From Hyphomicrobiales bacterium (lineage in GTDB: Bacteria; Pseudomonadota; Alphaproteobacteria; Rhizobiales; JALURZ01), in contig JALURZ010000150.1 of the NCBI GenBank assembly GCA_027058735.1, positions 1 through 27,800 on the forward strand: a stretch of DNA of 27,800 nt, given 5' to 3'. Both the position numbers and the translations under genes were made by a program. This document shows positions 23,869 to 27,800 of the stretch, in pieces. The notes beneath the pieces were generated by a model. It did not search any database. It was not told the DNA's origin and worked only from the letters and a program-made list of their open reading frames with translations. Numbering within the stretch: position 1 is the stretch's first letter; every line of letters begins with the position of its first letter.

Positions 23869-25050
23869 ATGGCCAGTGACAGGGCGAATTTCACACGCGC
23901 GGAATATGGCGAGCGCCTGGAAAAAACCCGCGCGGCCATGGCCAGACGCGAAATCGACCTGCTCATAGTCACCGATCCCTCCAACATGGGCTGGCTCACG
24001 GGCTATGATGGCTGGTCGTTTTATACCCATCAATGCGTTCTGGTGCTGCCGGACGAGGAGCCGGTCTGGTTTGGCCGCGCCATGGATGCGCCTGGCGCAG
24101 AACGAACGGTCTACCTGCCCACCGAGCGGGTCATCGCCTATGAGGACCACTATGTGCAATCGAGCGAACGCCATCCCATGGATGTACTCGCCGGGCTCAT
24201 CAGGGAGCGCGGCTGGGACAGGCGGTCCATCGGGGTCGAGATGGACAACTATTATTATTCCGCCGCCGCCCACGCCACCCTCACCGGCCACCTGGCCAAT
24301 GCGGCGTTCAGGGACGCGACCGGGCTGGTGAACTGGCAGCGCGCCGTCAAATCGCCGCGCGAGCTGGAGTACATGGCCAGGGCGGCGCGCATCGTGGAAG
24401 CGATGCACGCGCGCATATTCGAGGTTATCGAGCCGGGCATGGCGAAAAACGCGCTGGTGGCGGAGATCCTCCATGCGGGCGCGCTTGGGGTCGAGGGTGC
24501 GGGCGGGGATTACCCGGCCATCGTGCCGATGCTGCCCTCGGGGCTGGATGCAACCGCCGCGCACCTGACCTGGGACGACAGCCCGATGGCCCCCGGCGAA
24601 GGCACGTTTTTCGAGATTGCCGGCTGCCACAAGCGCTATCACTGCCCGTTATGCCGCACTATTTTCCTCGGACCCCCGCCGCAAAAATACAAGGACGCCG
24701 AGGCCGCCGTGCTCGAAGGCATCGAGGCGGGCCTGGAGATGGCCAGGCCCGGCAACCGCTGCGAGGACATCGCCGAAGCGTTTTACGCGGCCCTGCGTGC
24801 CCACGGGTTCGAAAAGGACAGCCGCACCGGCTATTCCATCGGCATGAGCTATCCCCCCGACTGGGGCGAGCGGACCATGTCCTTGCGCAGCGGCGACAAA
24901 TCGCTGCTGGAAGAAAACATGACCTTCCACTTCATGCCCGCCCTCTGGCTCGACGATGGCGGGCTCGAGATCACCGAAAGCTTTGTCGTGACCGCGAACG
25001 GCGCGCGCACATTGGCCAATGTGCCGCGAAAACTGCTCGTCAAGGACTGA
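23869..25050 (+). CDS. M24-fold (creatinase / ectoine-hydrolase-like) hydrolase
   Basis: A 393-residue protein of the creatinase/aminopeptidase P family. The N-terminal domain holds DLLIVTDPSNMGWLTGYDGW, and the C-terminal pita-bread domain runs from VKSPRELEYMARAARIVE to the end. In the C-terminal domain EIAGCHKRYHCPLCRTIFLG stands where metallopeptidases have their second metal aspartate, so the metal site is not conserved. That pattern fits metal-independent members such as creatinase and the DoeA ectoine hydrolase. EITESFVVT near the C-terminus is the family end motif. I prefer ATG at 23869, with GGGGGA seven bases upstream, over ATG 23842 or TTG 23821. No ectoine-degradation partners are adjacent, so the substrate is open. 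Confidence 0.8.
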   Translation: MASDRANFTRAEYGERLEKTRAAMARREIDLLIVTDPSNMGWLTGYDGWSFYTHQCVLVLPDEEPVWFGRAMDAPGAERTVYLPTERVIAYEDHYVQSSERHPMDVLAGLIRERGWDRRSIGVEMDNYYYSAAAHATLTGHLANAAFRDATGLVNWQRAVKSPRELEYMARAARIVEAMHARIFEVIEPGMAKNALVAEILHAGALGVEGAGGDYPAIVPMLPSGLDATAAHLTWDDSPMAPGEGTFFEIAGCHKRYHCPLCRTIFLGPPPQKYKDAEAAVLEGIEAGLEMARPGNRCEDIAEAFYAALRAHGFEKDSRTGYSIGMSYPPDWGERTMSLRSGDKSLLEENMTFHFMPALWLDDGGLEITESFVVTANGARTLANVPRKLLVKD

Positions 25051-25490
25051 AATTTCCGAAACCGGTGACCCGCTCAGCGACAACTTGTCGCAGGCGGTGC
25101 TTTTATCTATACTGCCCCGCAGAGGGACCAGACACATGGCAAGGTGCGTATCCGTATTGGGCACCGGTTTCCACGGATTGACCGGGACACGACTGCTGCG
25201 CCGGCGAGACGCGGGTGCAATAGCGCCGAGCGCCCGTGGGACCCCCGGGCCCGCCTTCCTCCCATCCGCCCCCTGGCTCCGGGCCGGGAACGCGCAGCGT
25301 GGATTGGTCCAAGCGCGTGTCCAGCCATGGCGCATCTGTCGAGCCCGCGGACATCGAGGTTCGGCGATGGATGCGGCGTTTCGTTTGAACTTTTTCCGGC
25401 CTGACAGCGACCGAAGAAGCGTATCGGGGCTCTCATCCCGAGCACAAACACGCGTGCGTTTTCGCATGCCTGCTCAAGGAGGAAGATCAA
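25051..25490 (+). promoter_or_regulatory. 440-base gap with a promoter and unusually long leader before the repeat protein
   Basis: A good sigma70-type promoter is visible: TTGTCG at 25085-25090, a 17-base spacer, TATACT at 25108-25113. Transcription from about 25120 would give a leader of roughly 370 bases before ATG 25491. The leader contains GC-rich inverted stretches around 25225-25260. No gene, terminator with a U-tract or known riboswitch is recognised in it. Confidence 0.5.
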
Positions 25491-27800
25491 ATGAACTCCC
25501 TATCACAAGGTCAATCGACCAGGGGGCGTGCCGGCGGCGCCAGACTTGTTGGCCTGCTTGACCTGACCCTGCGGTGGTTTGTCGCCGCGTCGATTGTGTT
25601 CACAACCACGTTTGCCGGCATTGCCGACAACGCACATGCTCAACAGCCCGGTCAGGCCGGCGCGACGCAGATCGTCAATGCGGGCGATGCTGTCGTAACG
25701 GGCTTTTCCGGCGTCGTAAACGCGGCTCAAGGTCCCGCGGCGGGCGCCAGTCCGTTCGACAAGACCTTCATCAATCCCGAGGGCGCCTCGCTCAAGGTGT
25801 TGAACCTCGGCGCAATGGGCGCTCCGGCCAGCGGCCAGGTCGTGCCTGCGCCGACGACCTTCCAGGTCTCGGCGGGACAGATCGGGCAGGTGTTCGGCAT
25901 CGCCCTCGATGACGGGCTTCGCGAGGACACCTCATCGCGCATGCCCAGCATCTATGTGCCCGCGACGTCGGCTTTCGGCCTGCAGATTGTCGGGCCGGAC
26001 ACGGATGGTGATGGACTTCCCGAACGGCTCAAGACCGGCCAGCCGGGCGCAACCTGGATGCCCGGGCAGTTCGGCACGGATTCCGGAGGCGGACCGGGCA
26101 GTATCTGGAAGATCGACGGCCAGACCGGACAGGCCTCCCTGTTTGCCGATATCACGCTGGGGGGGGTTGCCAATTCCGGCCCCGGGCTGGGGAATATCGC
26201 GTTTGACAAGGCGCACCGCCAGTTCTTCGTGTCCGATCTGGATACCGGCATGATCCACCGTTTGGACATGGCCGGCAACGATGTGGAGCAGTTCGACCAC
26301 GGTATCGCGGGACGGCCCGGCGCCGGTCTTGACGGTGTCGCGTTCGATCCGTCGAACCGGTTGGATATCACCAGTCCCGAATTTGACTCCGAAGACCCCG
26401 AAACCTGGAAATTCGCCGATCAACGCCGGCGTGTCTGGGGTCTGGCGGTCTACGGGGAGCGTTTGTACTACAGCGTGTGGGACGGGCCGCAGATCTGGTC
26501 TGTGGGGCTGAATACGGACGGCAGTTTCGCCGGCGATGCCCGCATCGAGTTCACCGTGCAGACAGATGGCAGGGCGTATCCGATTTCGGACATACAGTTC
26601 GATGCCAATGGCACCATGTATCTCGCGCAGCGTGGCGGCATCACGTCGCGTTATGACTATTCCCGGTTCGCCGCACCGCGCAAGACCACGGTATTGCGTT
26701 ACCGGCGCACAACCACCGGCGCCTGGAGCGAAGTGCCGGAGGACTATTCCATCGGCTTTCCGGCGACCTTCCGCAACGCTTCGGGGGGCATTGCGCTGGG
26801 CTATGGCTACGATGCGCAAGGCAATATCGACCTGGGCGCGGCGGAGCAGATGCTGTGGACCACCGGTGATTCGCTGCGCGACAACCCGGCTTTCGCACCG
26901 CAGCTCGCTGCCGGCGGGCCTGCTGTCGTTCACGGATTGCAAGGCAACAATGTCGATCTCGTAAGACCCGACAACACGCCGCCGTCGCAAAGTTATTTCA
27001 TCGACTATGACGGCATATTCGAAGATCCAGCCGCAGCGGGACATGCCGGCGATGTGGAGATCTACCGCCCCGAGGCGGCCGCTGCCGGATTCGCTCCGCC
27101 GGCACCCGTTCCGGCACCTGTGCCGGACCAGCCGCCGCCCAGCTATCCACCGGGCGAATATCCGCCGGACTGGCCGCAATATCCCCCGGAAATTCCCGGC
27201 TGTGTGCTTGGCGATCCTGCCTGTACCCCGCCACCTCCGGCCTGCGAACCCGGCACGATCTGGAGCCCGATTTACGGCTTCTGCGTCCCCCCGGTCGCCT
27301 GTCCGAAGGGAACCACCTGGGACCCCGTGCTGAAAAAGTGCGTTCCTCCGGTCGCGTGCCCCAAGGGTACGTTCTGGAACCCGGTGCTCAAGAAGTGCGT
27401 GCCCCCGGTCTGGTGCCCGAAGGGTACTGTCTGGAACCCGGTGCTCAAGAAATGTGTCGGCATCGTCATTCCGCCAGTATGCCCGAAGGGTCAGGTCTGG
27501 AGCCCCGTGCTCAAGAAATGTGTCGGCATCTTCGTTCCGCCGGTCTTCTGCCCCAAGGGTTTCGTGTGGAATCCGGTGCTGAAGAAGTGCGTGAAGAAGC
27601 CGGTCATTCCGCCGGTCTTCTGCCTCAAGGGCTTCGTGTGGAATCCGGTGCTTAAGAAATGCGTGAAGAAGCCGGTCATTCCGCCGGTCCCATGCAAGGC
27701 CGGCACCAAGTGGAGCCCGGCGCTGAAAAAATGCGTCCCGGTGATCATTCCGCCGCCGGCGGTCTGCAAGGCCGGCACCCGGTGGAACGCATCGCTGAAG
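25491..27800 (+). CDS. Large secreted protein with C-terminal CX12C tandem repeats, runs off the right edge
   Basis: The frame is open for 770 codons from ATG 25491 to the window end. A strong AAGGAGG precedes the start. The long N-terminal region before the hydrophobic segment (residues 32-47) ends in AHAQQ near residue 54, a likely signal-peptidase site. Residues about 60-530 have the spaced GLGNIAFD, LDGVAFDPSNR, VWGLAVYGERLYYSVWDG and ISDIQFDANGTMYLAQ motifs of a beta-propeller-like (NHL/SMP-type) domain. A proline-rich linker follows at about 540-570, then at least eight copies of C-x-x-G-x-x-W-x-P-x-L-x-x-C from residue 585, each probably closed by a disulfide. Surface or envelope attachment is likely. 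No specific function is recognised. Confidence 0.85.
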   Translation, partial: MNSLSQGQSTRGRAGGARLVGLLDLTLRWFVAASIVFTTTFAGIADNAHAQQPGQAGATQIVNAGDAVVTGFSGVVNAAQGPAAGASPFDKTFINPEGASLKVLNLGAMGAPASGQVVPAPTTFQVSAGQIGQVFGIALDDGLREDTSSRMPSIYVPATSAFGLQIVGPDTDGDGLPERLKTGQPGATWMPGQFGTDSGGGPGSIWKIDGQTGQASLFADITLGGVANSGPGLGNIAFDKAHRQFFVSDLDTGMIHRLDMAGNDVEQFDHGIAGRPGAGLDGVAFDPSNRLDITSPEFDSEDPETWKFADQRRRVWGLAVYGERLYYSVWDGPQIWSVGLNTDGSFAGDARIEFTVQTDGRAYPISDIQFDANGTMYLAQRGGITSRYDYSRFAAPRKTTVLRYRRTTTGAWSEVPEDYSIGFPATFRNASGGIALGYGYDAQGNIDLGAAEQMLWTTGDSLRDNPAFAPQLAAGGPAVVHGLQGNNVDLVRPDNTPPSQSYFIDYDGIFEDPAAAGHAGDVEIYRPEAAAAGFAPPAPVPAPVPDQPPPSYPPGEYPPDWPQYPPEIPGCVLGDPACTPPPPACEPGTIWSPIYGFCVPPVACPKGTTWDPVLKKCVPPVACPKGTFWNPVLKKCVPPVWCPKGTVWNPVLKKCVGIVIPPVCPKGQVWSPVLKKCVGIFVPPVFCPKGFVWNPVLKKCVKKPVIPPVFCLKGFVWNPVLKKCVKKPVIPPVPCKAGTKWSPALKKCVPVIIPPPAVCKAGTRWNASLK
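27243..27800 (+). repeat. Tandem coding repeat, CPKGxxWNPVLKKC units (at least 8, the ninth cut by the edge)
   Basis: Units begin CEPGTIWSPIYGFC, then CPKGTTWDPVLKKC, CPKGTFWNPVLKKC, CPKGTVWNPVLKKC, CPKGQVWSPVLKKC, CPKGFVWNPVLKKC, CLKGFVWNPVLKKC, CKAGTKWSPALKKC and a truncated CKAGTRWNASLK. Every complete unit has exactly 12 residues between its cysteines. Linkers between units grow from VPPVA to VKKPVIPPVF. Middle units are nearly identical in DNA, pointing to recent duplication, while the first and last units diverge. Confidence 0.9.

Noticed and set aside
25137..25561. Open frame from ATG 25137 in the leader of the repeat protein
   Set aside because: Arginine-rich translation without domain features, overlapping the well-supported start at 25491; the weak ribosome-like site alone is not enough.
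27243..27800. CRISPR-like direct repeats
   Set aside because: The repeats are in frame, encode conserved cysteines and lack unique spacers of constant length.

Overview
The window looks like a chromosomal segment of a GC-rich sulfur-oxidising proteobacterium, most likely an alphaproteobacterium. This is inferred from the proteins, codon bias and gene order; no rRNA or other phylogenetic marker is present apart from argS. The centre is a complete oxidative (reverse) dissimilatory sulfite reductase locus, read leftwards as dsrA-B-E-F-H-C-M-K-L-J-O-P, then a TrpD2/YbiB-like gene, then dsrN. DsrEFH and DsrL point to sulfur oxidation rather than sulfate reduction. Key residues are intact: Cys78 of DsrE, Cys20 of DsrH, both C-terminal cysteines of DsrC, and the siroheme/[4Fe-4S] cysteines of DsrAB.

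Layout. 1-1887 (minus): a nitronate monooxygenase-like gene followed by a thiolase whose sequence stops looking like thiolase about 110 bases from the left edge. 2108-2488 (plus): a carboxymuconolactone decarboxylase-family protein. 2493-15843 (minus): the dsr operon, with many stop/start overlaps. 15844-16150: a divergent control region with an AT-only, nearly perfect 19-bp palindrome. 16151-18965 (plus): a tightly packed operon of a TauD/TfdA-type Fe(II)/2-oxoglutarate dioxygenase, two small proteins I do not recognise, and a CysG-type siroheme synthase. 19074-21501 (plus): a secreted SYLF-domain protein and argS. 21505-23789: a decaying xanthine-dehydrogenase-type locus, with a shortened large subunit, a frameshifted 2Fe-2S subunit that has also lost a cluster cysteine, and a TetR remnant. 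23869-25050 (plus): an M24-fold hydrolase. 25491-right edge (plus): a large secreted protein ending in tandem CX12C repeats.

How the genes work together. DsrEFH relays sulfur to DsrC. DsrAB oxidises the sulfur to sulfite using siroheme. DsrL connects the reaction to NAD(H). DsrMKJOP exchanges electrons between DsrC and the membrane or periplasm. Siroheme synthase on the divergent operon makes the DsrAB cofactor, and DsrN probably amidates it. The dioxygenase and the two small proteins sit in the same operon as the cofactor gene and share the control region with dsrA, so they are the best candidates for undescribed parts of this sulfur-oxidation module. dsrR, dsrS, tusA and rhodanese genes are not in the window.
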